This document shows positions 11,106 to 19,082 of a stretch of DNA of 34,496 nt, in pieces (within the stretch, counting starts at the first letter, position 1; every line of letters begins with the position of its first letter). Position numbers and translations under genes: made by a program. The stretch covers positions 1 through 34,496 of the forward strand of contig JAFGEI010000044.1 in assembly GCA_016931695.1 (NCBI GenBank), read 5' to 3'. Under the pieces are notes generated by a model, which saw only the letters and a program-made list of their open reading frames with translations, was not told the DNA's origin and made no database searches. This DNA comes from Anaerolineae bacterium. Its GTDB lineage: Bacteria > Chloroflexota > Anaerolineae > B4-G1 > DUEL01.

Positions 11106-12914
11106 ATGACGACAAACCATTCAAGCCATCCAACCCGCCCCCGAGCAAGCCAAGAACAGACCATCACCACGGTTCTCTGGCTGCTGCTCCTGCTGGCGGC
11201 CGCCGTGCTGCGGCTGACCGATCTGGGTGCCGCCCCCCTGAACAGCGCCGAGGCTATCCAGGCCCTCGCGGCACACGAGGCGGCCGGCGCTCCAGCCAGA
11301 GATCACTTTACCGTCCCCGCTCCCCAAATAGCCCCCTCCCCCATCCTCTTTCACGCCAACACCTTTCTCTTCTCCCTCTTTCGGGCCAGCGACGGGCTGG
11401 CCCGCCTCCTCCCCACCCTCGCCGGGGTCAGCCTGGTATTGACCCCCCTCCTCTTGCGCCGCTACCTGGGCCGCTGGGGCGCGCTGGGCACCGGCCTGCT
11501 GCTGGCCCTCTCGCCGACGTTTCTCCTCGCCTCCCGCAGCGTGGATGGAACGATTGTGTCAGCGTTGGGAACGATGCTGCTGGTCGGAGCGGCGGCACGC
11601 TTCCTGGACACGTGGCGAATTCGCTGGATCGACCTCGGCGCGCTGGGCCTCGCCGGCGCACTGGCCGCCGGGCCTGGCGGATGGGGGCTGCTGGCCGGCC
11701 TGCTGCTGACCCTCGCCGGGGCGGCCGGGGCCTGGTGGAAGCAAGTATCCTGGTCCTGGCCGATGATACGCCCGGCCCTTCGCCGCGGAGCCATCGCCGC
11801 CGGCCTGGGGCTGCTGGCGATGAGCACCGCGCTGGGCTTGAACCCCGCCGGCATCGGCGACGCCGGGGGACAGCTCATCGCCTGGCTCTACCGTTTTGCC
11901 ATCGCCGGCGAGACCGCCGGGCCCTCCCCGATCACGCTGCTGCTGGCCTACGAGCCCCTGCTCCTGCTGACCGGAGCCGTCGGGATCGTTCTGGCGATCC
12001 ACCGGCGGCACGCCATGGGCATCCTGCTCATTCTCTGGACGGTGATGAACGGCCTGCAACTGGCGCTGATGCCCAGCCGCGAGCCCGTCGACCTGGTCTG
12101 GGTCCTGCTGCCGCTGGCTGGCCTGGGCGGCATGGCGGTAGAAGAACTGGCGCAATCCCTGGCCGCACACGGTCACTGGTTGAGCGAGGGCATCCACCTG
12201 CCCATCTCCCTCGTCCTCTGGGCGCACAGCGGGCTGGCCCTGGCCCGCTACGCCTACCTGGGCGAGCAGACGGCGCTCTACCTCTCCCTGCTGACACTGC
12301 TGCTCCAGGTCTTGCTGACCGTCGCTTTTGGCTTTGCGATGACCATGCCAGCCCCGGAAGATAGCACCGCCAGCCCCTGGCTCGCCGCCGCCGTCGCCAC
12401 CTCCCTACGCGCCGGGGGGTTGTCGTTGGGGATCGTCCTGTCCATCCTCACCCTCTCGATCGGCTGGGGAATCGCCCACCGGCGCCCCGCCGACCCGCGC
12501 GAACTGGCGCTGCAAAACCCGGTCGCGCTGGAGGTGCGGGCGCTGGAGGACGTGGTCCAGCACACGTCGCGGCTCCGCGCCGGGGCGCCAGACAACTTGA
12601 CCGTCGCTTTCCTCGGCCCCGTCGACCCTGCTGTCGCCTGGTCACTGCGCAACATGGAGCCGCTTCTCGTCGACCAGATCGACCGGCACGACCCGCCGTT
12701 ACTGGTCGTTGCACCAGGCCGTACTGCGCTGACAGAAGCGTATTACACGACCTCGTTCCCCTTGCGGCGGAGCTGGACCCCGCAGTGGGAGCAGTGGCAA
12801 ACAGTGCGCTGGATTCTCTACCGCGAGGCCGCGAGCGCCCCCATCGTCAGCGAATGGATCACCCTGGGCATTCACCGCGACCTGGGCACCACCGCCCACG
12901 ACGTGCAGCCATAG
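11106..12914 (+). CDS. GT39/ArnT-like multi-pass membrane protein
   Basis: 602-aa protein with a charged N-terminus, about ten or more hydrophobic segments and a soluble C-terminal domain (about 450-602). The start resembles PMT/ArnT-type glycosyltransferases (LRLTDLGAAPLNSAEA, then RASDGLARLLPTLAGV and LLRRYLGRWGALGTGLLLALSPTFLLASRSVDG). However, the acidic first-loop D/E pair that is catalytic in GT-C enzymes reads SAEA here, so activity is uncertain. The same RRYLG-R-GAL and SP block recurs in the next gene, showing the two are related. An alternative GTG start lies at 11100, two codons upstream. The likely role, inferred, is transfer or handling of lipid-linked sugars together with its neighbours. 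Confidence 0.75.
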   Translation: MTTNHSSHPTRPRASQEQTITTVLWLLLLLAAAVLRLTDLGAAPLNSAEAIQALAAHEAAGAPARDHFTVPAPQIAPSPILFHANTFLFSLFRASDGLARLLPTLAGVSLVLTPLLLRRYLGRWGALGTGLLLALSPTFLLASRSVDGTIVSALGTMLLVGAAARFLDTWRIRWIDLGALGLAGALAAGPGGWGLLAGLLLTLAGAAGAWWKQVSWSWPMIRPALRRGAIAAGLGLLAMSTALGLNPAGIGDAGGQLIAWLYRFAIAGETAGPSPITLLLAYEPLLLLTGAVGIVLAIHRRHAMGILLILWTVMNGLQLALMPSREPVDLVWVLLPLAGLGGMAVEELAQSLAAHGHWLSEGIHLPISLVLWAHSGLALARYAYLGEQTALYLSLLTLLLQVLLTVAFGFAMTMPAPEDSTASPWLAAAVATSLRAGGLSLGIVLSILTLSIGWGIAHRRPADPRELALQNPVALEVRALEDVVQHTSRLRAGAPDNLTVAFLGPVDPAVAWSLRNMEPLLVDQIDRHDPPLLVVAPGRTALTEAYYTTSFPLRRSWTPQWEQWQTVRWILYREAASAPIVSEWITLGIHRDLGTTAHDVQP

Positions 12915-12974
12915 CACCAGCCCGGCAAGCGCCGCCGCTCTTTGATTCCGGTTCGTCCGGCTGAGGCGATCGAT

Positions 12975-15900
12975 ATGACAAAGAATAACCAAACCCAATC
13001 CTGGCTAGACCGTCCCATTGTGAAGGGAAGCCCCCTCAACTGGGAACAGGCTCTCTACATCGCCTTGATCCTCGTCTGCCTGGTCTCCCGCATGGCCATG
13101 CTTGGCTACCGCGTCCAGAGCCACGACGAGAGCCTGCACACCAAGTTCTCGTGGGACCTCTACCGCGGTCACGGCTACCAGCACAACCCCATGATGCACG
13201 GCCCCTTCCTCTTTCACGCCACCGCCCTGTCCTACCTGCTCTTTGGCGACAACGATTTCAGCGCCCGGCTGCCCGTGGCCATCATGGGCACGCTGCTGGT
13301 CGCCTTTCCCTACCTGCTGCGGCGCTACCTGGGACGGAGCGGGGCCTTGACGGCCTCCTTCCTGATCCTGATCTCGCCCTCCATCACCTACTACTCCCGT
13401 TACATCCGCATGGACATCCCTTCGCTGCTCTGGGCGATGATCGTCATCTGGTCGCTCCTGCGCTACCTGGAACATGGCAAGGACCGTCACCTCTACACCC
13501 TGGCGGCTGGGCTCTCGCTGCTCTATGCCACCAAAGAAGTGGCGGCGATCTATGTCATGATCCTGGCCGTCTTTCTCCTTGGCCTGTTTACGATCAAGGC
13601 GCTGCAAAAATCGTGGGCCCGGCCCGAGATGGAAACGTTCTTCATCGCCGCCCTGATCGTCGCCGCAGTGGGGCTGGTGATCCTGGCCGCCGGGGCAGTG
13701 GTCGGCGCCCAGCCGCCCCCGGCCGAAGCGGTGATCGAAATGACCGTCGCGCCAGCAGGAGAGGCGGCGGCGGTCGAAGCGACCTTGCCGGCCTGGGGCA
13801 AGATCGGCGGCGGGCTGGCCCTGGCCGCGCTGGTCGCTGCCGGCGGTTTTCTGCTCTACGGCATGGGGGAACAACTGCGCACCCTGCGCTCCTTCGACCT
13901 GCTCGTCGTCATCGGCAGTCTCAGCCTTCCCTTTGCTGCCCCCCTCGTCATTCACCTTTTCGCCGCCGTCGGCCAATCCATCGCCGCCGGCGCGGCGGAC
14001 CCTGCCCAACTGCCCGCCTTTTGGTCCAACCTGGCCAACCTCGACATGCTCAACTACCACGCGCCGCACATCTATTACAGCGGCGCCATCCTGGCCGTCG
14101 TCATTGCCGCGGCGACGGCCATCGGCCTGCTCTGGGACTGGCGCCGCTGGTCCATCGCCGGGGCCATCTACCTGGTCATCTTTCTCGTCTTTTTCACCTC
14201 CGTCTTTACCAACGGGGCCGGGGTTGCCAGCGGCTGGATCGGCTCGGTGGGCTACTGGCTGGCACAGCAGGAAGTGGAACGGGGCGGGCAGCCGTGGTTC
14301 TACTACCTGGTCGTCCTGCCTTTCTACGACTTTTTGCCCTTCCTGGGCGCCCTCATCGCCCCCCTCTACCTGCTGGTGCGCGGCCTGGTCAAGCGCCAGT
14401 GGCGCTGCCCGGTCGACAACGCCGCCGCGGAGGACAGCGACGGTTCCCGCCCGGCCCCCTTCATCGGCTTTCTCGTCGCCTGGACCCTCCTCACCTGGCT
14501 CGGCTATTCCTACGCCGGGGAAAAAATGCCCTGGCTGACCGTCCACATCGCCCTGCCGATGATCCTGCTGAGCGGATGGTTGGTCAGCAAGCTGCTGGAC
14601 GCAATCGACTGGCAGCGCGCCTGGAAGCGGCAGGGATTGCTGATCGTCTTGCTGCTCCCGGCCCTGGTCGCCGCCGTGGTTTCTTTCCTCGACGCGTTGG
14701 ACAAGAGTCCTTTCCAGGGCGTGGAGCTGGAGCAGCTCCTGGTCACCGGCAACCTGCTGGGGGGATTGGCCGGCATCCTGCTCCTCGGCGCGTTGATCGG
14801 CTGGCTCTGGCGGCGGGCCGGGCTGAGCAACGGGCTCCTCCTGGCCGCCCTGAGCGGCCTGATCGCCCTGGCCCTGCTGACGGTCCGCATCGGCTACCGC
14901 TTCTCCTTCGTCAATTTCGACTATCCCACCGAGTTCCTCGTCTATGCCCACGAGTCAGGCGACGTGCGGACGGCAATGGCGCAGCTGGAGGAGCTCTCGC
15001 TCTACGTCGGCGGCGGACCGGAGCTGATCGACGTCACTTATGGGCCCGAGGGCTCGTGGCCCTTTTACTGGTACCTGCGCAACTATCCCAACGCCCGCTT
15101 CTACGGCGAGCAGCCCAGCCGCGACCAGGTCGTCGCCACCGCCATCATCGCCGGCCAGCCACAGTGGGACGCCGTCGAACCTTACCTGGGCGACGATTAC
15201 TACGTCTTTGATTACGTCTTTCTCTGGTGGCCGATGGAGGATTACCGCGAGCTCACCTGGACCAAGTTCTGGGAGTGGATGACCGACGGCGAGAAACGGG
15301 CCGCGCTGTGGCAGATCTTTTATCACCGCGAGTACACCCTCTACGACGAGATCACCGGCAAGAACCACACCCTCGACGACTGGCCGCTCCACCGCGAGTT
15401 CCGCCTTTACGTGCGCAAAGACGTGGCCGCCCAGGTGTGGAACCTGGGCGTGGGGCCGGTGACGGAGGAGGACGTCGTGACAGCGGACCCCTACGTCGAT
15501 GGCTGGCGGAACCTCACCGCGCGCAGCGTCTGGGGCGCAGAAGGCAGCGCGCCCGGCCAGCTTTTTTGGCCGCGCGGCATCGCCGTCGACGACGACGGTT
15601 TTGTCTACGTGGCCGATTCGTACAACCACCGTGTCCAAAAATTCACCGCCGACGGCCAGTTCGTGACCGCCTGGGGCAGCTATGGCAACTGCGGCGAGAC
15701 AATCCCCGCCCCAGCCACCTTTTGCGAGCCCTGGGACGTTGCCGTCGGCACCGACGGCACCATCTTTGTCGCCGATACCTGGGCCCACCGCATCCAGCAG
15801 TTCACCGCCGACGGGACCTTTATCGCCCAGTGGGGCGAGTTCGGGCAGTACGACGTCGGCCGCGGGCCGGGCTATTTCTACGGGCCGCGCTCGGTGGTGG

Positions 15901-16394
15901 TCAGCACCGCGGGCGAGGTCCTGGTCAGCGACACCGGGGGCAAACGCGTGCAGGTCTTTGACCAGACGGGACTCTTTTTGCGCGATTGGGGCGGAGCCGG
16001 CGCAGCCCCCGGCCAATTGGACGAGCCGGTCGGCATCGACGTCGGCCCCGACGGCCGGGTCTATGTGGCGGATGCGTGGAATTTCCGCCTCCAGGCGTTC
16101 GACGCGGACGGAACCCCCCTGTCGAGCTGGCCCATCGCCGGTTGGAACAATCCCAACGTCGACGAAAAGCCCTACGTCGCCGTCGATGCCGAGGGGCAGG
16201 TCTATGTGACAGACCCGGGCCACTACCGCGTGCTGGTTTTCGACCCGGAGGGGGCCTACCGCTACAGCTTTGGCCAGTTCGGTTTCGACCTGGGCTCTTT
16301 TGCCATGCCGATGGGCATCGCCGTCGGCCCCGACGGCGCCATCTATGTCAGCGACGCGGCGAACCACCGCATCATGGTTTTTGACGTCCCATAA
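12975..16394 (+). CDS. Agl23-like (TIGR03663) membrane protein fused to a C-terminal NHL beta-propeller
   Basis: 1139-aa protein. The N-terminal ~600 residues are multi-pass membrane and GT39-like, with an intact HDES in the first external loop (about residues 50-53), HNPMMHGPFLFH, and the RRYLG-R-GALTASFLILISPSITYYSRYIRMD block. This matches the flippase-associated/Agl23 family of archaea and Chloroflexi. A soluble linker follows (about 640-840; DYYVFDYVFLWWPMEDYREL). Residues about 848-1139 form roughly six NHL repeats of the type GIAVDDDGFVYVADSYNHRVQKF, enough for one six-bladed propeller, probably outside the membrane. The start at 12975 is preferred over an upstream TTG at 12942. The gene closes the sigma/anti-sigma/GT39 run. 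I infer that the membrane part handles polyprenyl-linked sugar and the propeller binds glycan or protein. Confidence 0.85.
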   Translation: MTKNNQTQSWLDRPIVKGSPLNWEQALYIALILVCLVSRMAMLGYRVQSHDESLHTKFSWDLYRGHGYQHNPMMHGPFLFHATALSYLLFGDNDFSARLPVAIMGTLLVAFPYLLRRYLGRSGALTASFLILISPSITYYSRYIRMDIPSLLWAMIVIWSLLRYLEHGKDRHLYTLAAGLSLLYATKEVAAIYVMILAVFLLGLFTIKALQKSWARPEMETFFIAALIVAAVGLVILAAGAVVGAQPPPAEAVIEMTVAPAGEAAAVEATLPAWGKIGGGLALAALVAAGGFLLYGMGEQLRTLRSFDLLVVIGSLSLPFAAPLVIHLFAAVGQSIAAGAADPAQLPAFWSNLANLDMLNYHAPHIYYSGAILAVVIAAATAIGLLWDWRRWSIAGAIYLVIFLVFFTSVFTNGAGVASGWIGSVGYWLAQQEVERGGQPWFYYLVVLPFYDFLPFLGALIAPLYLLVRGLVKRQWRCPVDNAAAEDSDGSRPAPFIGFLVAWTLLTWLGYSYAGEKMPWLTVHIALPMILLSGWLVSKLLDAIDWQRAWKRQGLLIVLLLPALVAAVVSFLDALDKSPFQGVELEQLLVTGNLLGGLAGILLLGALIGWLWRRAGLSNGLLLAALSGLIALALLTVRIGYRFSFVNFDYPTEFLVYAHESGDVRTAMAQLEELSLYVGGGPELIDVTYGPEGSWPFYWYLRNYPNARFYGEQPSRDQVVATAIIAGQPQWDAVEPYLGDDYYVFDYVFLWWPMEDYRELTWTKFWEWMTDGEKRAALWQIFYHREYTLYDEITGKNHTLDDWPLHREFRLYVRKDVAAQVWNLGVGPVTEEDVVTADPYVDGWRNLTARSVWGAEGSAPGQLFWPRGIAVDDDGFVYVADSYNHRVQKFTADGQFVTAWGSYGNCGETIPAPATFCEPWDVAVGTDGTIFVADTWAHRIQQFTADGTFIAQWGEFGQYDVGRGPGYFYGPRSVVVSTAGEVLVSDTGGKRVQVFDQTGLFLRDWGGAGAAPGQLDEPVGIDVGPDGRVYVADAWNFRLQAFDADGTPLSSWPIAGWNNPNVDEKPYVAVDAEGQVYVTDPGHYRVLVFDPEGAYRYSFGQFGFDLGSFAMPMGIAVGPDGAIYVSDAANHRIMVFDVP

Positions 16395-16430
16395 TCCCAC
16401 CATTCGCGATTCCGCGAGTGGTGGGATAAT
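16391..16430. terminator. Hairpin at the end of the Agl23-NHL gene
   Basis: ATAATCCCACCATTCGCG and CGCGAGTGGTGGGATAAT pair around a 4-nt loop with only one mismatch and one wobble. The stem starts on the stop codon. No long T-run follows, so it may be a terminator, an mRNA-stabilising hairpin, or both. It also abuts the promoter of the next ORF. Confidence 0.55.
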
Positions 16431-16458
16431 TGCGCAAAATGCATTCCATCGCTATAAT
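16430..16458 (+). promoter_or_regulatory. Promoter giving a probably leaderless mRNA
   Basis: A perfect TATAAT lies at 16453-16458, with TTGCGC at 16430-16435 (17-bp spacer, half-match). The ATG of the following ORF is at 16465, six bases after the -10 box, where transcription would be expected to start. There is no room for a Shine-Dalgarno. Confidence 0.55.
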
Positions 16459-16464
16459 TGCCAC

Positions 16465-16857
16465 ATGCACAAGTCGGAACCAGCTACCCCCTTGATCCTG
16501 CGCATTCCGCCCATCATCCTGACGCGGGCATTCTACCTGTGGGTGTTCATCGTTGCCTTTCTCAACACCTATCCGCTGGTATCGGCTGTGCTGGCTGCCT
16601 TTTTGTTGCTGAACCTGGTGCTGCTCAAAGCGCAGCGGCTGACATGGAAAAAGTGGATTCGCCAGGATCGCTGGGGGACAGGGGCGGTACGGCATACGGA
16701 TCAGCTTCAGAATTGGATGCTCTACCGCAGTGGGAGAAGGGGGGTTTCGCAGGCGGCTTCGCCGCCTGCGAAACCCCCCTTCTCCCCCCTTCCCCGTGCT
16801 TGGCAGGGCAATCTACTGAAATGTGCCATTGTCAAATTAACGCGAATTCTGGTTTAA
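16465..16857 (+). CDS. Small hydrophobic protein of unknown function
   Basis: 130-aa ORF, not recognised. Residues about 20-52 (LTRAFYLWVFIVAFLNTYPLVSAVLAAFLLLNLVLL) are one long or two short membrane segments, followed by a basic stretch (KAQRLTWKKWIRQDRW). From about residue 84 onward the frame runs through the palindromic repeat at 16718-16810, so the C-terminal ~45 residues (MLYRSGRRGVSQAASPP...) are probably repeat-derived rather than ancestral. The case for expression rests on the TATAAT directly upstream. The original protein may have ended earlier, with its stop lost when the repeat inserted. Confidence 0.5.
   Translation: MHKSEPATPLILRIPPIILTRAFYLWVFIVAFLNTYPLVSAVLAAFLLLNLVLLKAQRLTWKKWIRQDRWGTGAVRHTDQLQNWMLYRSGRRGVSQAASPPAKPPFSPLPRAWQGNLLKCAIVKLTRILV
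16718..16810. repeat. Palindromic dispersed repeat, second full copy
   Basis: A 26-bp arm (16732-16757) pairs perfectly with 16761-16786 around a TTC loop, with the core GGCGGCTTCGCCGCC. The flanks TGCTCTACC (from 16718) and CTTGGCAGGGCA (16799-16810) match the termini of the copy at 6795-6893, and both copies are preceded by TTCAG-AT...TGGA. The stem is more perfect than in the first copy although its sequence differs, so base pairing appears to be maintained. Confidence 0.85.
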
Positions 16858-16883
16858 TTTGTAAATTTGTGTGAATTCGCGGC
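16841..16883. repeat. AT-rich dispersed repeat, copy A
   Basis: CGCGAATTC (16841-16849) and GAATTCGCG(GC) (to 16883) are inverted ends around an AT-rich middle. The reverse complement starts GCCGCGAATTCACAC and matches the element at 34327-34374 (GCCACGAATTACAC...). It is AT-rich in a GC-rich genome. The remainder of 16858-16948 holds only the Shine-Dalgarno of the next gene. Confidence 0.6.
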
Positions 16884-16948
16884 TAATTTTCGCCATTCGT
16901 TGGGAACAACACTTGAAAGGGGAACTATCTTGAAAGGAGCAACAACCT

Positions 16949-17242
16949 ATGCACACACTGATACTGCGTAACAAGCTGCACGGCCAGTCGGCCCGCGACG
17001 TGGCGGCCGGCGCGTCACCGGCTTCCCTCAAGTACAGCATCGAGGTCTTGGGGGAAAGCGAGGTCAAGGACCAGGTGCAGCAGTCGATCCGCGAGCTCAA
17101 GGTCCACCCGGCCGGGGAGCGGCGGACGCTGCTCGACATGCTGGCGATCATCGACCAGCACCGGCTCGAGATCTGCCACGCAGAGCACGAGCAAACCGAG
17201 CAGGGAGTCGAAACCTGGACGTTCGTCCTGCAAAAACGGTAG
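16949..17242 (+). CDS. Hypothetical protein, 97 aa
   Basis: Not recognised. A small soluble protein, MHTLILRNKLHGQSARDVA..., with no membrane segment and a mixed alpha/beta look; it ends TWTFVLQKR. A Shine-Dalgarno AAAGGAG lies about 11 nt before the ATG, and a near-copy of the same stretch (CTTGAAAGG) occurs 20 bp further upstream. High third-position GC like its neighbours supports real coding. It precedes the PHP phosphatase by 64 bp on the same strand and could be its operon partner. Confidence 0.6.
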   Translation: MHTLILRNKLHGQSARDVAAGASPASLKYSIEVLGESEVKDQVQQSIRELKVHPAGERRTLLDMLAIIDQHRLEICHAEHEQTEQGVETWTFVLQKR

Positions 17243-17306
17243 AAGCGTCCCCTGCCCCTCAAGCGAATAGAGTCTCCCCCGGCCGGGAAAAGAGCGAGTA
17301 CGCGCT

Positions 17307-18128
17307 GTGAGCTATCCGGCGGACTATCACACGCACACCCGCTTCTCCTGCGACAGCGACGCGGCGATGGAAGCGACGTGCCGGGCGGCGCTGCAGCTCG
17401 GCATGCGCGAGATTGCCATCACCGATCACGTCGACTTTGAGCCGCTGGATGCCTGCCGCGGCTATTTCCGGCCCGAATTGTACTGGGAAGAGATCGAACA
17501 CTGCCGGGAGATCTTTGGACAGCTGACCATCCGCGCTGGCGTCGAGTGCGGCGAGCCTCACCTCTATCGAGCGCAGGTGACACCGCTCCTGGCCGCGCAC
17601 GCGTACGACGTGGTGTTGGGCTCCCTGCACTGGGCTGGCAGCCGCCCGGTTTTCAGAGCGGATTTTTTCGACGGCCTGACGCTGGACGAGGGGATCGATC
17701 TCTACTTTGACCACCTGGGCCGCCTGGCGGCGGAGGGGGAGTATGACGTCCTGGGTCACGCGGATTACGTCCGGCGCGCCGCGGCCCGTTGTTTCGGGCT
17801 GCGGGAGCTGGACCTGCGTCCGCACGAGGACCGGGTGCGGCGGGCGCTGCGGACGGTCGCCGAGCGGGGCAAGGGCGTCGAGGTCAACACGTCCTACCGG
17901 CGCAAGGGCGGCGGGGAGCCGGGGCCTTCCGTGCAGATGCTGCGCTGGTTCCGCGAGGAGGGCGGCGAGATCGTGACCATCGGCTCTGACAGCCACGCGC
18001 CCGGCGACGTGGGCGCCGACTTTGCGCGGGCCCTGGCGATGGTGCGGGCAGCCGGGTTCGAGCGGCTGGCGACCTTTGCGCGGCGCCAGCTGAAGGGATG
18101 GGTGTCGCTCGACCAGGTGCAAGGATAA
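17307..18128 (+). CDS. PHP-domain phosphatase, histidinol-phosphatase (HisK/HisJ) type
   Basis: 273-aa metal-dependent phosphoesterase of the PHP superfamily. The N-terminus carries the metal-ligand motif [12 protein letters not shown] (H8-x-H10), then ITDHVDF, GVECG, LGSLHW, VLGHADY and [11 protein letters not shown], covering the expected PHP ligand set. Length and motif order match histidinol-phosphate phosphatase, which makes histidinol in histidine synthesis; no other his gene is nearby, so the substrate is tentative. The start is GTG at 17307, giving [11 protein letters not shown]; Shine-Dalgarno sequence is weak. The stop overlaps the lipA start by one base (TAATG), implying coupling. 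Confidence 0.85.
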   Translation: MSYPADYHTHTRFSCDSDAAMEATCRAALQLGMREIAITDHVDFEPLDACRGYFRPELYWEEIEHCREIFGQLTIRAGVECGEPHLYRAQVTPLLAAHAYDVVLGSLHWAGSRPVFRADFFDGLTLDEGIDLYFDHLGRLAAEGEYDVLGHADYVRRAAARCFGLRELDLRPHEDRVRRALRTVAERGKGVEVNTSYRRKGGGEPGPSVQMLRWFREEGGEIVTIGSDSHAPGDVGADFARALAMVRAAGFERLATFARRQLKGWVSLDQVQG

Positions 18129-19009
18129 TGTCTCCAACATCTTTCCCCCAGCGCCGGCCGGAGTGGCTGCGGGTGCCGCTGCGCAGCGGCGAGGAATATC
18201 GCTGGCTCAAGCGGCTGATGCGTTCCAAACAACTGCACACCGTTTGCGAGGCAGCCAACTGTCCCAACATCGGCGACTGCTGGGCCCGGCGCACGGCGAC
18301 CTTTATGATCCTGGGCGACGTCTGCACCCGCGCCTGCCGCTTTTGCGGCGTGTCGAGCGGCCGGCCCGGCCCGCTCGACCCCGGCGAGCCGCGCCGGGTA
18401 GCGGAGGCGGTGCAGGCGATGGGGCTGCGCCACGCCGTGATCACCTCCGTCACCCGCGACGACCTGCCCGACGGTGGCGCGGCGGCATTTGCCGCCGTCA
18501 TCGAGCAGATCCGGGCCCTCCAACCCGGCTGCACTGTCGAGGTGCTCGTCCCCGACTTTCAGGGCCAGCCAGAGCCGCTGCGGCTGGTGATGGCGGCCCG
18601 GCCCGATATCCTCAACCACAACGTCGAGACCGTGCCGCGGCTTTTCGCGCAGATTCAGCCCCGCAACCGCTACGACTGGTCGCTGGCAGTTTTGCGCCGC
18701 GCCAAGCAGAGCTGGCCCGGCGCGACTACCAAGAGCGGGCTGATGGTCGGGCTGGGAGAGACGACGGCCGAGGTGCTGGCCGTGATGAAGGACCTGCGGG
18801 CGGTGGAAGTCGACATTCTCACCGTGGGGCAGTACCTGCGCCCGAGCCGGCGCCACGTTCCGATCGACCGCTACTATACCCCCGACGAGTTCGCGGCGTT
18901 TCGCCAGCAAGGGCAAGAGATGGGTTTTCGCTGGGTGGAGAGCGGCCCCCTGGTGCGCAGCTCGTTCCACGCCGAGGAGCAGACCCAGTTGTTGAAATCG
19001 GGGTCGTAA
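18128..19009 (+). CDS. lipA: Lipoyl synthase
   Basis: Radical-SAM enzyme that inserts two sulfurs into protein-bound octanoyl groups to make lipoate for 2-oxoacid dehydrogenases and the glycine cleavage system. It has the auxiliary cluster motif C-x4-C-x5-C ([12 protein letters not shown]), the radical-SAM motif C-x3-C-x2-C (CTRACRFC), and the C-terminal RSSFHAEE, whose Ser ligates the auxiliary cluster. It has 293 aa, a normal length. The ATG at 18128 overlaps the upstream stop, with AAGGAT just before it. No lipB or lipM lies in the window, so the octanoyl donor gene must be elsewhere. It converges on the PBP gene. Confidence 0.96.
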   Translation: MSPTSFPQRRPEWLRVPLRSGEEYRWLKRLMRSKQLHTVCEAANCPNIGDCWARRTATFMILGDVCTRACRFCGVSSGRPGPLDPGEPRRVAEAVQAMGLRHAVITSVTRDDLPDGGAAAFAAVIEQIRALQPGCTVEVLVPDFQGQPEPLRLVMAARPDILNHNVETVPRLFAQIQPRNRYDWSLAVLRRAKQSWPGATTKSGLMVGLGETTAEVLAVMKDLRAVEVDILTVGQYLRPSRRHVPIDRYYTPDEFAAFRQQGQEMGFRWVESGPLVRSSFHAEEQTQLLKSGS

Positions 19010-19037
19010 AGGGCAAGGATTTGCAATAGGCTGGGAC

Positions 19038-19076
19038 AATAGGTGCCAGGCACTTTGAAAGTGCCTGGCACCTATT
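19038..19076. terminator. Perfect 39-bp palindrome between convergent lipA and PBP genes
   Basis: AATAGGTGCCAGGCACTTT, a single G, then its exact reverse complement. It lies 28 bp after lipA and 6 bp after the end of the PBP gene on the other strand. It could act as a bidirectional terminator, but no clear T-run follows on either side. A perfect long arm and the GTGCCTGGCAC core also fit a REP-like dispersed element. Confidence 0.7.
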
Positions 19077-19082
19077 AGTGTA

